NCBI GenBank assembly: GCA_964538665.1
Contig: CAZIEB010000022.1
Span: forward strand, 1-12,320
DNA length: 12,320 nucleotides
Reading direction: 5' to 3'
Source: JAPUDQ01 sp964538665
Lineage (GTDB): Bacteria > Patescibacteriota > Saccharimonadia > Saccharimonadales > Saccharimonadaceae
The translations under genes were made by a program, and so were the position numbers. The notes beneath the pieces are model-generated. The model saw nothing but the letters and a program-made list of their open reading frames with translations. It made no database searches and had not been told where the DNA came from. Shown here one piece after another: positions 1-6,396 of the stretch (positions are counted from its first letter, which is position 1; each line of letters starts with the position of its first letter).

Positions 1-239
1 TCCGTAAACGACGGCAAACGGTCGATGTCGGCGCTGAGTAAGGTTGCGCGAGCGACGTTTTGTGACGTTGTCGTGGTAATTACGCGATGCGCCAACACGC
101 CATAGGCCATGACCCCAAACACAAGCCATATTAGTGCAATTACAAACAATATTCGCCGTTGAATAGGCGAAAATGCCCTTTGCCACCACACCTGCAGGCT
201 TGTTTTTGCTCGTACGAGCTGTTTCCGCCACCGTTTCAT
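1..239 (-). CDS. Partial membrane-anchored protein, 5' end only
   Basis: An open frame of 79 codons runs leftward from an ATG at 239-237 and leaves the window without a stop. The visible protein begins MKRWRKQLVRAK, a basic cytoplasmic segment of about 30 residues. One strongly hydrophobic segment follows (about residues 32-53, with ILFVIALIWLVFGVMAYGVL), then a polar region rich in Thr/Ser/Asn that would lie outside. This is a type II (N-in) single-pass topology or an uncleaved signal anchor. A TATACT box ends 7 nt before the ATG, so the mRNA may be leaderless; no Shine-Dalgarno is seen. An in-frame ATG at 296-294 exists but would translate through the heptamer repeat, so I prefer 239. The family cannot be named from this fragment. 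Confidence 0.6.
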   Translation of the reverse strand, partial: MKRWRKQLVRAKTSLQVWWQRAFSPIQRRILFVIALIWLVFGVMAYGVLAHRVITTTTSQNVARATLLSADIDRLPSFT

Positions 240-246
240 ATGTACT

Positions 247-252
247 AGTATA
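247..252 (-). promoter_or_regulatory. Candidate -10 box for the leftward gene, leaderless arrangement
   Basis: Read on the minus strand this is TATACT, separated by 7 nt from the ATG at 239. A start site 6-7 nt downstream of the box would fall at or next to the A of the ATG. No good -35 is visible at 16-18 bp. Confidence 0.4.
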
Positions 253-281
253 CGGTATCGGGGAAGTAGTGAGTTGGTCCT

Positions 282-316
282 TAGCTGATAGCTCATAGCC
301 GATAGTCCATAGTAAT
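282..316. repeat. Heptanucleotide tandem array, TAGCTGA type
   Basis: Five consecutive 7-nt units: TAGCTGA, TAGCTCA, TAGCCGA, TAGTCCA, TAGTAAT. The TAG at the start of every unit keeps the exact 7-nt phase while the last four bases drift. One of several heptamer arrays in the window. Confidence 0.75.
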
Positions 317-380
317 GGCATTTTTCATTTCATATTTTGCAATTTTCTTTTTTCAAAAATTAGCGATAATCAAGAGCTGC

Positions 381-394
381 CCCCCAGCTGGCGG
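381..394. repeat. GC-rich near-palindrome, copy 1
   Basis: CCCCCAGCTGGCGG, centred on the palindrome CCAGCTGG. It differs by two bases from the copy at 6922-6935 (CCGCCAGCCGGCGG). The surrounding DNA is AT-rich, so the GC block stands out. Confidence 0.6.
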
Positions 395-400
395 ACGTTG

Positions 401-418
401 CTTCTGCCGTCGCAGAAG
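401..418. repeat. Perfect 7-bp inverted repeat with 4-nt loop
   Basis: CTTCTGC and GCAGAAG flank the loop CGTC. The hairpin lies between palindrome copies 1 and 2. No T-run follows on either strand, so it is not an obvious intrinsic terminator. Confidence 0.6.
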
Positions 419-425
419 AATGAGG

Positions 426-439
426 CCGCTAGCCGGCGG
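426..439. repeat. GC-rich near-palindrome, copy 2
   Basis: CCGCTAGCCGGCGG, one base different from the copy at 6922-6935. Together with copy 1 it brackets the 401-418 hairpin. Confidence 0.6.
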
Positions 440-458
440 CGGCTCTTATGTCATACAA

Positions 459-504
459 AAAAGTGACGGCTTTTTAGATGCAAAAGTATACGCTTTTTAG
501 TAAG
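459..504. repeat. Two tandem 23-bp units, each an A/T hairpin
   Basis: Both units share AAAAGT at the start and GCTTTTTAG at the same offset, exactly 23 bp apart. In each, A-rich and T-rich arms (AAAAAG/CTTTTT and AAAAG/CTTTT) can pair around a 6-nt loop (TGACGG or TATACG). They could act as weak bidirectional terminators or insulators upstream of the surface-protein promoter. Confidence 0.5.
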
Positions 505-566
505 CATAACCCTGTTATAGAGGTATCATGTGGAGTATAATAAGCATAACCCTTGAGTTACAGGGG
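501..566. repeat. 40-bp-spaced direct repeat around the surface-gene promoter
   Basis: TAAGCATAACCCT occurs at 501-513 and again at 541-553. In both copies it is followed after 5-8 nt by AGAGGT or AGGGGT, which partly mirrors ACCCT, so each copy resembles a dyad operator half-set. The second copy starts at the last base of the putative -10 box. Confidence 0.5.
536..541 (+). promoter_or_regulatory. Putative -10 box for the surface-protein gene
   Basis: A perfect TATAAT lies 45 bp before the ATG at 586. Initiation about 7 nt downstream would give a leader of roughly 38 nt. The -35 is weak (TGTTAT at 513-518 with 17-bp spacing). The leader contains AAGGA at 578-582, only 3 nt from the ATG. Confidence 0.5.
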
Positions 567-585
567 TGTGAAACCATAAGGAATC

Positions 586-2409
586 ATGCGAGGATTCACT
601 ATCAGGGTATCGCGAACTGCGAGATTTTACGTCATAGCCACGGTTAGCTTATTGCTAGCCTGTTTTGTGTTTATCTCTACTCCTAAGGCTTCAGCTGTTC
701 CGAGTACGATGAACTTCCAAGGACGCCTCGCTGACTCTACTGGTAACACAGTGACCGATGGTCTGTATAACATGCAGTTCCGTCTCTTTACTGTCGGCTC
801 AGGTGGCTCGAGTGTCTGGGATGAGACTCGTGAGACCACCAACAGGGTACAGGTCACGAACGGCCTGTTCTCAACCAAGCTTGGTGAGGTGAGCGCTATT
901 CCGGCGAGCTTGTTCGCCAGCGGTAATCTCTATTTTGAGATAACCCTTGCGACGCCAGGTACCGCGACCTGTGGCACTGCTGCTTGTGCTACCTGGGAAA
1001 GCCCAATGACTCCGCGTCACCAGATGAGTACAAGTGCGTATGCCTTTAACTCGGAGACATTAGACGGCTTGGACAGTGGCGCATTTGCACAGCTTAGTGC
1101 CAACAACGCATTCAGTGGCACATCATCCATCACCACAGCCAGTGCCAATGCCTTTACCGTCGGCAACGCCAGCAACCTGTTCCGCGTCGACACAAGTAAT
1201 TCACAGGTGTTGATCGGCACCAGTGACACGACAGGCTCTGTACTCGTACTTGACACCAAGACCGACGCAGGGGACCCCAGCGGTACCAACGGCGCCATGT
1301 ATTACAACTCGACCCTGAACAAGCTCCGCTGTTATCAAAACGGAGGTTGGCTTGACTGTCTTTCCGCAGGTGCCAGTACGACGCTTCAGGGAGCATACGA
1401 CAACTCTACGACTCCGGCGACTATCACGACTTCATCTGCAGCCAAGACCTTGCTTCTCAAAGCCGGCTCAGGCTTTGACGCTGCTGCACTGTTCGATATC
1501 CAAGACGCCGCCGGGCTCAGCATGTTTACGGTTGATAGCGCCAACGACAGGGTCTATGTAGGAGATAGCGCACCAGATGCAACAGGCACAGTACTTGTAC
1601 TTGATACCAAAAATACGACGGTAGACCCAACTGGCGTGGATGGTGCAATGTATTACAACTCAGAGGACAAAAACTTTCGTTGTTACAAAAACGGGCTCTG
1701 GACCGACTGTAGCTTTGCCTCACTTCGCTCGGAGTGGGTGCTCCAGGAGGATTTCCTTGATGCCGGTGTGGCAACGGCAACTATAGGTACCTACGAATGG
1801 ACACTGACGGATACAAGCACCGCGACTGAGGCGAAAGTAAACGCGGCGACCGACGCATCGAATCGCGACCGTTGGGGGATCTTCCAGACCACAACGGGTG
1901 CTACTGCAGGAAGCGGTAATTATCTACGTCTTGATCCAAACGCTATGGCGGGAACTCCGAGTAACATGACGGTCGAGTTCGACCATGGGCCAAGCAATGC
2001 CGCTGCAGCTGATGGTACCCAGACAACGGTTCGTATCGGACTAATGACTGGCACAACGACCAGCGCTGACCCTACGGACGGTATATATTTCCAGTATGCC
2101 ACTACGACTACAGCGGGCAACTGGTTTAGGTGCACGCAGAATAATAATGCTGTGACTTGTACTGATACCGGGGTTGCGCGCACGTTAACACCCAATACAT
2201 ACCAGCGGTTCAAATTCGTCACAAACTCTGCGGGCACCTCGGTGGAATTCTTTATTGATGAAGTTTCTGTCGGGACAAATACCACCGACTTACCGGCAAG
2301 TACCCGAAGCCATGGCCCCGCCATTAGCATGCACACAGCGAATGCGACAGCTCGTGCTTGGAAGATGGACTATTATCAGATAAAACGAAATCTCACGACA
2401 TTACGCTAG
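586..2409 (+). CDS. Secreted modular surface protein (MNFQGRL/GAMYYN modules, LamG-like C-terminus)
   Basis: A 607-residue exported protein. Residues 1-37 form a signal peptide: basic start, hydrophobic core at about 14-30, and ASA before VPS as a likely cleavage site. The mature protein opens with a module containing PSTMNFQGRLADSTGNTVTDG (residues 39-60), a theme I recognise from CPR surface proteins. Two related units of about 75 residues follow (184-259 and 302-377), each with F-x-VD, VLVLDTK, DPTG/DPSG, GAMYYN and an RCY-NG-W-DC ending with paired cysteines. The end (about 385-607) is beta-rich and resembles concanavalin/LamG-type folds. There is no LPXTG signal or C-terminal membrane segment, so the means of surface retention is unclear. 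Role in adhesion or host contact is inference. The next gene begins 3 bp after the stop, suggesting one transcript. Confidence 0.8.
   Translation: MRGFTIRVSRTARFYVIATVSLLLACFVFISTPKASAVPSTMNFQGRLADSTGNTVTDGLYNMQFRLFTVGSGGSSVWDETRETTNRVQVTNGLFSTKLGEVSAIPASLFASGNLYFEITLATPGTATCGTAACATWESPMTPRHQMSTSAYAFNSETLDGLDSGAFAQLSANNAFSGTSSITTASANAFTVGNASNLFRVDTSNSQVLIGTSDTTGSVLVLDTKTDAGDPSGTNGAMYYNSTLNKLRCYQNGGWLDCLSAGASTTLQGAYDNSTTPATITTSSAAKTLLLKAGSGFDAAALFDIQDAAGLSMFTVDSANDRVYVGDSAPDATGTVLVLDTKNTTVDPTGVDGAMYYNSEDKNFRCYKNGLWTDCSFASLRSEWVLQEDFLDAGVATATIGTYEWTLTDTSTATEAKVNAATDASNRDRWGIFQTTTGATAGSGNYLRLDPNAMAGTPSNMTVEFDHGPSNAAAADGTQTTVRIGLMTGTTTSADPTDGIYFQYATTTTAGNWFRCTQNNNAVTCTDTGVARTLTPNTYQRFKFVTNSAGTSVEFFIDEVSVGTNTTDLPASTRSHGPAISMHTANATARAWKMDYYQIKRNLTTLR
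1237..1362 (+). repeat. Intragenic module, copy 1 (residues about 218-259)
   Basis: This encodes SVLVLDTK, DPSG, GAMYYNS and LRCYQNGGWLDC. It matches the module at 1591-1716 in order and spacing, so it arose by internal duplication. The protein-level match is clearer than the DNA match, which implies an old duplication. Confidence 0.7.
1591..1716 (+). repeat. Intragenic module, copy 2 (residues about 336-377)
   Basis: Encodes TVLVLDTK, DPTG, GAMYYNS and FRCYKNGLWTDC, 118 residues after copy 1. The conserved cysteine pair in each copy could form a disulfide outside the cell. Confidence 0.7.
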
Positions 2410-2412
2410 CCT

Positions 2413-3345
2413 ATGAAAAAGTACGTTTTACCCGTCACAATATCGCTCAGTATTATGCTACTAGCACTGATAAGTTTTTTCGGCGGCATGTGGTACTCAT
2501 CATATCAGGCGGACAAGGAGATTTCAGATCATGACCTGTTGTCCAAGCGTATCTTTCTCTCGAAGCCAAACGATATTTTGGTAAATTTTGAGCCGATGCG
2601 TGCTGATTTACGAAAAGATCTGGCGTACTACGACGGAAAGGTATCTCTGTATTTTGAATATCTACCAACTGGTACCTCTATGCGGTTTGGCGACACAAAT
2701 CAGCTCGTCGCAGCTTCATTACTCAAGGTGCCGGTTGTCATGGAGTTGTATAGGCTAGCCGAGATGGACAAAATAGCCCTTGATGACGAGGTAACAATCA
2801 AGCAGGAATGGCTGGATGACGGCTACGGTGAACTCTATAAAAAAGGTGCAGGCCAAACCCTAACTCTACGCGAGCTAGTTGAGCTAACACTTGAACAGTC
2901 GGATAATACGGCACTCAATGCCATATAGTCGATCGTTGACGAGCACGATGACGACAAGACCAAGAGTGCCTATGATTCACTCGATGTCGATTTTGGCACT
3001 GACCGCGAGAGTTTGGCTATGTCAGCTCGGGCATATGCCTCTTTCATGAAATGTTTGTATTTTGCCTGCTACCTCTCACCAGATTCGTCTCAAGAAATCA
3101 TGTCGTATCTGACGAAGTCAACTTATGGGAGTACGGGCCGGATAGGCAAATACATACCCGACTCTGTCCCAATTGCCCACAAGATCGGCGTGGCAGGCAA
3201 CACAGTCCAGTCAGACTGCGGTATCGTGTACGTACCAAATCGGAATTATATACTCTGTATCATGCTTGATGAAGAACAAGACCGAGGCGGGGAAGCTATC
3301 GCGCAGATATCTAAAAAAGTGTATGACTACGTAATTTCTAAATAG
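2413..3345 (+). pseudogene. Serine beta-lactamase/DD-peptidase-like protein interrupted by one amber codon
   Basis: A single reading frame runs from ATG 2413 to TAG 3343-3345, broken only by an in-frame TAG at 2926-2928 (codon 172). Residues 5-25 are a membrane anchor or signal peptide. The active-site motifs of the class A beta-lactamase/penicillin-recognising fold are split across the stop: S102-L-L-K105 (SxxK) and S163-D-N165 (SDN) come before it, and H256-K-I-G259, in the place of KTG, after it. Without the stop the protein would be 310 residues, normal for the family. I see no clear Glu166-type omega-loop motif, so a D,D-peptidase-like role is as likely as drug hydrolysis. The truncated 171-residue product lacks the KTG strand and should be inactive. 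Causes could be a real nonsense mutation, readthrough, or a base-call error. It follows the surface gene by 3 bp and overlaps the next, convergent gene by 8 bp. Confidence 0.8.
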
Positions 3346-3811
3346 TACCAAGTGATTCAATAATTGTTCGAAACGCATTATTGCCTATACCGGCATCTGC
3401 GTTGACCAGTATCCAAGAGTCGGTCGTCTCTACGATGGCTTGTAGCCGTCCTTCTTCACCCTTCAATATATAGACAGAGCCTGCGTTTACTAAAAACGTA
3501 TCAGCTGCGTCAATTTGTTTGAGGTCAGTGTCGGGGCGTTTTTGCTGAGAAAATGTGACTTTGGTGTCCTGTACCTCGACAATAGTCGATATAATACCCG
3601 TAGTTTTCTCGTACGTAGGGTGGTAGGTTATTTCAGAACCCTTCGGCAGAGAGCCTGGCAGTACGATTGCAAGCCCACTGTTCTCGCGTACGGTGTCGAT
3701 ATTTTTATATTGTGTCGAGCTGAAGTATGCGACGTACACCCAGGCACCAACCGCCAAAACGACAGCAATTGCTACAAAAATCAGTGCGGTATACCGCGAC
3801 CTCTTACTCAT
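3338..3811 (-). CDS. Small membrane-anchored protein, unknown function
   Basis: A 157-residue protein with a short basic N-terminus (MSKRSRY), one hydrophobic segment at about 8-30, and a soluble domain of about 125 residues expected outside the membrane. The domain contains VLPGSLPKGSEITYHPTYE and a mixed beta-strand pattern ending in SWILVNADAG. It has no recognised catalytic motif and no cysteines. I do not recognise the family. The 3' end overlaps the end of the convergent beta-lactamase-like gene by 8 bp. A TATAAT on the minus strand ends 9 nt before the ATG, so its mRNA would have almost no leader, and no Shine-Dalgarno is present. Confidence 0.75.
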   Translation of the reverse strand: MSKRSRYTALIFVAIAVVLAVGAWVYVAYFSSTQYKNIDTVRENSGLAIVLPGSLPKGSEITYHPTYEKTTGIISTIVEVQDTKVTFSQQKRPDTDLKQIDAADTFLVNAGSVYILKGEEGRLQAIVETTDSWILVNADAGIGNNAFRTIIESLGTI

Positions 3812-3820
3812 ATACGTATT

Positions 3821-3826
3821 ATTATA
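3821..3826 (-). promoter_or_regulatory. -10 box for the 3338-3811 gene
   Basis: Perfect TATAAT on the minus strand, 9 nt upstream of the ATG at 3811. The predicted leader is only about 3 nt. No convincing -35. Confidence 0.5.
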
Positions 3827-3864
3827 GCGTAAGCCTACTCATGCGCCCGTCACGGCGTGCAAAA

Positions 3865-3873
3865 TGCTATAAT
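3865..3873 (+). promoter_or_regulatory. Extended -10 promoter for the 3922-mutM unit
   Basis: TGCTATAAT, an extended -10 (TGn plus TATAAT). The -35 region (around 3844-3850) has no match, as is common with extended -10 promoters. The predicted leader is about 42 nt. The spacer 3812-3921 thus carries two divergent promoters about 40 bp apart. Confidence 0.55.
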
Positions 3874-3921
3874 ATAACCATATTCATCAACCAAAGGTTA
3901 GAGCCAGAACGGTAACATTAC

Positions 3922-4377
3922 ATGAGCCAAGCAGCGAATCCGACTCCTAAAAAGAACGTGGTTATTTCAAAGAAAAACTTGAAGAAGCTGGTCGTCATTG
4001 CTGTCGCCGCTTTGTTGTTCGGCGCGGTTGTCGGCTACGCGCTCCTACAAGTGACACGGCCACAGGGGCAACAAATCGACCGTGACGGCTATCAAGCGGT
4101 ATACACCACAAGCGGTCAACTGTTCTTCGGTAAGTTACAAAACGCCGAAGGAAATTATCTCGTACTTAAGACACCGTATACTGCTCAAGACGTCGCTCCA
4201 AATGAGGAAGACCCAGCCACACCTCAGGAGGCTGATGCAGCGACATCACTTTTACCTGTCAGCAGTCAGCTGTATGGACCAGACGAAAGTATGGCGATCC
4301 GTGCCGAACAAGTTACGTTTTGGCAAAATCTTCGCGACGATAGCAAAGTGTCGCAAGCACTCAAAGCAAAAGAATAA
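3922..4377 (+). CDS. CPR-type membrane-anchored hypothetical protein upstream of mutM
   Basis: A 151-residue protein with a basic cytoplasmic tail (residues 1-22), one transmembrane helix (about 23-43) and an extracytoplasmic domain. The domain has the order YQAVYTTSGQLFFGKL (57-72), a variable acidic linker (about 94-108), ELYGP-like QLYGPDESM (116-124) and VTFWQNLRDDSKV (131-143). I recognise this order from small proteins conserved across CPR genomes; the function is unknown. No good Shine-Dalgarno precedes the ATG. It is separated from mutM by 20 bp, with a strong ribosome binding site for mutM in the gap, so the two are probably co-transcribed. The link may be operon convenience, not shared function. 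Confidence 0.75.
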   Translation: MSQAANPTPKKNVVISKKNLKKLVVIAVAALLFGAVVGYALLQVTRPQGQQIDRDGYQAVYTTSGQLFFGKLQNAEGNYLVLKTPYTAQDVAPNEEDPATPQEADAATSLLPVSSQLYGPDESMAIRAEQVTFWQNLRDDSKVSQALKAKE

Positions 4378-4383
4378 TTTAAC

Positions 4384-4389
4384 GGAGGT
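4384..4389 (+). promoter_or_regulatory. Shine-Dalgarno sequence of mutM
   Basis: GGAGGT, 9 nt from the mutM ATG. It is the strongest ribosome binding site in the window and contrasts with the SD-less starts of most other genes here. Confidence 0.75.
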
Positions 4390-4397
4390 ATCGCCAC

Positions 4398-5264
4398 ATG
4401 CCTGAGTTACCAGAAGTTGAAACCGTTCGTCGCGGGCTACAAAAGCTCATTATAGGTAAGCAGATTGTTGCTGAAACGCACAATACCGACAAATCTTTTC
4501 CTAATGAGGCAAACGAAGTCGCCGAGTTTTTATTAGGTACGACAGTGACCAAGGTCCGTCGTCGTGCAAAAGTATTACTTATCGACCTCTCGAGTAACTA
4601 CACCCTCGTCACCCACCTCAAAATGACAGGTCAGCTTGTCTATCGTGGTGAACAGGTGTTCGGCGCAGGTCATCCGAACGATTCGCTCATCGGTGAGCTA
4701 CCCGATCGCAGCACTCGTGTGGTAATAGAATTTACCGACCAAACATTCCTATATTTTAACGATCAACGAAAGTTCGGTTGGATGCGACTGCTCCCAACTA
4801 TTGCCGTGCCCGAGATAGACTTCATGAAGCGTGTCGGCCCGGAGCCACTCGAAGATGAATTTACCGCAGAAGTTTTCTTTGGACGCCTACAGAGGCGCAA
4901 AAATACTACGATTAAAGCAGCGATACTCGACCAAACAGTCGTTGCCGGCATCGGCAACATCTACGCTGACGAATCTCTCTGGGGCGCTCAGATTCACCCC
5001 GCCACCCGCGTCGCGGATGTTCCAGCGTCTAGCGTCCAGCGTCTAACGTCAGAGATGAAATCAGTTATGCTTTTGTCGATCGAAAAAGGCGGCTCTACCG
5101 ACCGCAACTACGTCAACGCCGAAGGCAAAAAGGGAAGTTATATCGATTTTGCGCGAGTCTTTCGCCGCGAAAATCTACCATGCCCCCGCTGCGGCACGAC
5201 GATCATCAAAACCCGCGTCGCCGGTCGCGGCACCCACCTATGCCCAACTTGCCAGAAAATATAA
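4398..5264 (+). CDS. mutM: Formamidopyrimidine-DNA glycosylase (Fpg/MutM)
   Basis: A bifunctional base-excision repair enzyme that removes 8-oxoguanine and formamidopyrimidines and cleaves the abasic site. The 288 residues are slightly longer than the usual 270 or so. Visible features: the N-terminal PELPEVE giving the catalytic Pro2 and Glu3; K58 in RRRAK, equivalent to catalytic Lys57; HLKMTG at 73-78; NDQRKFG at 121-127; the helix-two-turn-helix GIGNIYADE at 184-192; GGST at 231-234; and a C-terminal zinc finger with C262, C265, C282 and C285, with R278 in GRGTH. All key residues are present, so it should be active. The start is fixed because Pro2 must follow the initiator Met. Residues about 208-217 are encoded by a 7-nt tandem array (5021-5048), yet by recalled alignment with E. 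coli Fpg the local length is unchanged. Confidence 0.97.
   Translation: MPELPEVETVRRGLQKLIIGKQIVAETHNTDKSFPNEANEVAEFLLGTTVTKVRRRAKVLLIDLSSNYTLVTHLKMTGQLVYRGEQVFGAGHPNDSLIGELPDRSTRVVIEFTDQTFLYFNDQRKFGWMRLLPTIAVPEIDFMKRVGPEPLEDEFTAEVFFGRLQRRKNTTIKAAILDQTVVAGIGNIYADESLWGAQIHPATRVADVPASSVQRLTSEMKSVMLLSIEKGGSTDRNYVNAEGKKGSYIDFARVFRRENLPCPRCGTTIIKTRVAGRGTHLCPTCQKI
5021..5048. repeat. Heptanucleotide array inside mutM, TCYAGCG type
   Basis: Four consecutive units: TCCAGCG, TCTAGCG, TCCAGCG, TCTAACG. They encode the VPASSVQRLT region after the helix-two-turn-helix. The reverse complement contains ACGCTAG, the same word found in the rpsT leader at 6799-6805. Confidence 0.7.
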
Positions 5265-5280
5265 GCGCATTTTACAGGTA

Positions 5281-5322
5281 ACAGTTCACAATTCACAATG
5301 ATGTTGCATTTTACATTTTCCA
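5281..5322. repeat. AT-rich heptanucleotide array between mutM and holA
   Basis: Six units in phase: ACAGTTC, ACAATTC, ACAATGA, TGTTGCA, TTTTACA, TTTTCCA. TTCACAA is perfectly doubled at 5285-5298, and CATTTT recurs 7 nt apart at 5307 and 5314. The rest of the 135-bp spacer up to holA is AT-rich and looks like a decayed continuation. Confidence 0.6.
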
Positions 5323-5399
5323 AGATAAGATTCACAATTAAGAGCGATGAAAGCAACAAAAGATAAAGAAATTGTAATATATGAAATGAAAATTGCCCC

Positions 5400-6311
5400 A
5401 TGATTCAACTACTCTACGGCGAAAACGACTACGCACTGCGTCAGGCAGAAGGCCGTATTCGAGATGCCTTCGTAGACAAACACGGCGAACATAGCGTTGC
5501 GTTACTGCAGGGAGATGCGCTCACGCCCGCGGATCTACCCCAGTTGTTACAAGGAGGCACCTTGTTTGCGGTAGAAAAGCTCTCCGTGATATACGATGCG
5601 AGTGCCAACAAGCCACTGTGGGAATCACTCGGAGAATTTTTGGAGTCTACTCGCGATGTTGATCTACTCTTAGTCGAGACCAAGCCCGATAAACGCACCA
5701 AAACATTCAAATGGCTGCAAAAAAACGCTGAGACGCAAGAGTGCAAGCTGCTTGATGAGCGGACTACCGTCAGTTGGCTGCAGACCGAAGCACGGCGGCA
5801 GGGGATAGAGCTCGGCAGCACCGTGGCGGCGTTTTTGGTGCATCATAGCGGCACCGATCAGTGGCGTCTGTATCATGACCTTATGAAGCTTTCACTTGCT
5901 GAGGCGCCGATTACGCAAGACTTGATCCGTCAGATAATCGAACCGCACCCTACGACGAGCGTATTTGACGTGCTGACGTCAGTGGTGAGGGGGGACAGTG
6001 CCGAGGCACTAGAAGCGGTTGGGATATTGAAAACATACGAAGACCCGTACAAATTTTTTGGACTGCTTGTATCTCAGCTGTATACCCTCGCGGTGTGCGT
6101 CACAAGTGATCGCCGTCCGTCGCAACAGATTGCCAAAGACACCGGCATCCATCCGTATGCCCTCAGCCAGACAGCCAAGGTTGCGCAGCACGTCGACCGC
6201 GACCGTCTCAATCGTATGGTACTGGCGTTTGATCGCTGCGATGAGCGTATGAAGTCGAGCGGTGCTGATCCGTGGCTGCTTATTGAGGCGGCGATAGGCC
6301 AATCAGCCTAA
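5400..6311 (+). CDS. holA: DNA polymerase III delta subunit
   Basis: Clamp-loader subunit that opens the beta sliding clamp. At 303 residues it is somewhat shorter than the usual 330-340. It starts MIQLLYGENDYALRQAEGRI, the typical HolA opening where a P-loop would be in AAA+ relatives but is degenerate. It continues with LLQGGTLFAVEKLSVIYD (about 50-67), DLLLVETKPDKRTKTFKWL (88-106) and the helical C-terminal collar domain including DPYKFFGLLVSQLYTL. No Shine-Dalgarno is visible. TAATAT at 5375-5380 is a possible -10 that would give a leader of only about 13 nt. It is convergent with rpsT, a neighbour pairing also found in Firmicutes, which supports the assignment. Its TAA stop overlaps the T-run of the rpsT terminator. 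Confidence 0.9.
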   Translation: MIQLLYGENDYALRQAEGRIRDAFVDKHGEHSVALLQGDALTPADLPQLLQGGTLFAVEKLSVIYDASANKPLWESLGEFLESTRDVDLLLVETKPDKRTKTFKWLQKNAETQECKLLDERTTVSWLQTEARRQGIELGSTVAAFLVHHSGTDQWRLYHDLMKLSLAEAPITQDLIRQIIEPHPTTSVFDVLTSVVRGDSAEALEAVGILKTYEDPYKFFGLLVSQLYTLAVCVTSDRRPSQQIAKDTGIHPYALSQTAKVAQHVDRDRLNRMVLAFDRCDERMKSSGADPWLLIEAAIGQSA

Positions 6312-6338
6312 AAAACCTCTCCTCGCGGTGCGGAGAGG
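6310..6338 (-). terminator. Intrinsic terminator of rpsT
   Basis: On the minus strand CCTCTCC pairs perfectly with GGAGAGG around a 9-nt loop and is followed at once by six T. The T-run on this strand corresponds to A6310-6315 and overlaps the holA stop codon. The forward strand has no T-run after the hairpin, so it works mainly for rpsT. Confidence 0.85.
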
Positions 6339-6358
6339 AAATTCGAAGTTCGATGTAA

Positions 6359-6396
6359 CTATTTTTTGGTAGTTTTTGTTGCAGGCTTCTTGGCTA
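6359..6396 (-). other. Frame-shifted remnant of the S20 C-terminal tail
   Basis: The rpsT frame ends at TAG 6396-6394, just after a run of six A (T6401-6406 on the plus strand). Adding one A restores a frame that continues K-K-P-V-A-K-K-P-A-T-K-T-T-K-K to a TAG at 6361-6359. This is exactly the Lys/Ala/Pro pattern of the preceding tail, so the original protein was probably about 135 residues. Confidence 0.75.

Larger units (their letters stand above)
240..585. other. 346-bp repeat-rich spacer without a credible gene
   Basis: This divergent spacer between the leftward membrane gene and the rightward surface-protein gene holds a degenerate 7-nt tandem array (282-316), an AT-rich stretch, two copies of a GC-rich near-palindrome (381-394 and 426-439) flanking a perfect 7-bp hairpin (401-418), two tandem A/T hairpins on a 23-bp spacing (459-504), and a 13-bp direct repeat 40 bp apart around the promoter of the surface-protein gene. 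The 61-codon frame at 315-500 is made of these repeats, and I do not call it a gene. Confidence 0.7.

Noticed and set aside
282..316. Possible short CRISPR-like array
   Set aside because: Units are only 7 nt with no spacers and no cas genes nearby. The same holds for the other heptamer arrays.
401..418. Intrinsic terminator at the perfect 7-bp hairpin
   Set aside because: No T-run follows on either strand and no gene ends nearby.
315..500. A 61-codon rightward frame with a hydrophobic start
   Set aside because: It begins inside a heptamer array and runs through two palindrome copies, a hairpin and the twin A/T repeats. It has no ribosome binding site and no protein-like composition.
2926..2928. 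Pyrrolysine or other programmed TAG recoding in the beta-lactamase-like gene
   Set aside because: No downstream insertion element or typical context is seen, the family is not known to use recoding, and TAG is a normal stop for several genes here. Mutation or read error is simpler.
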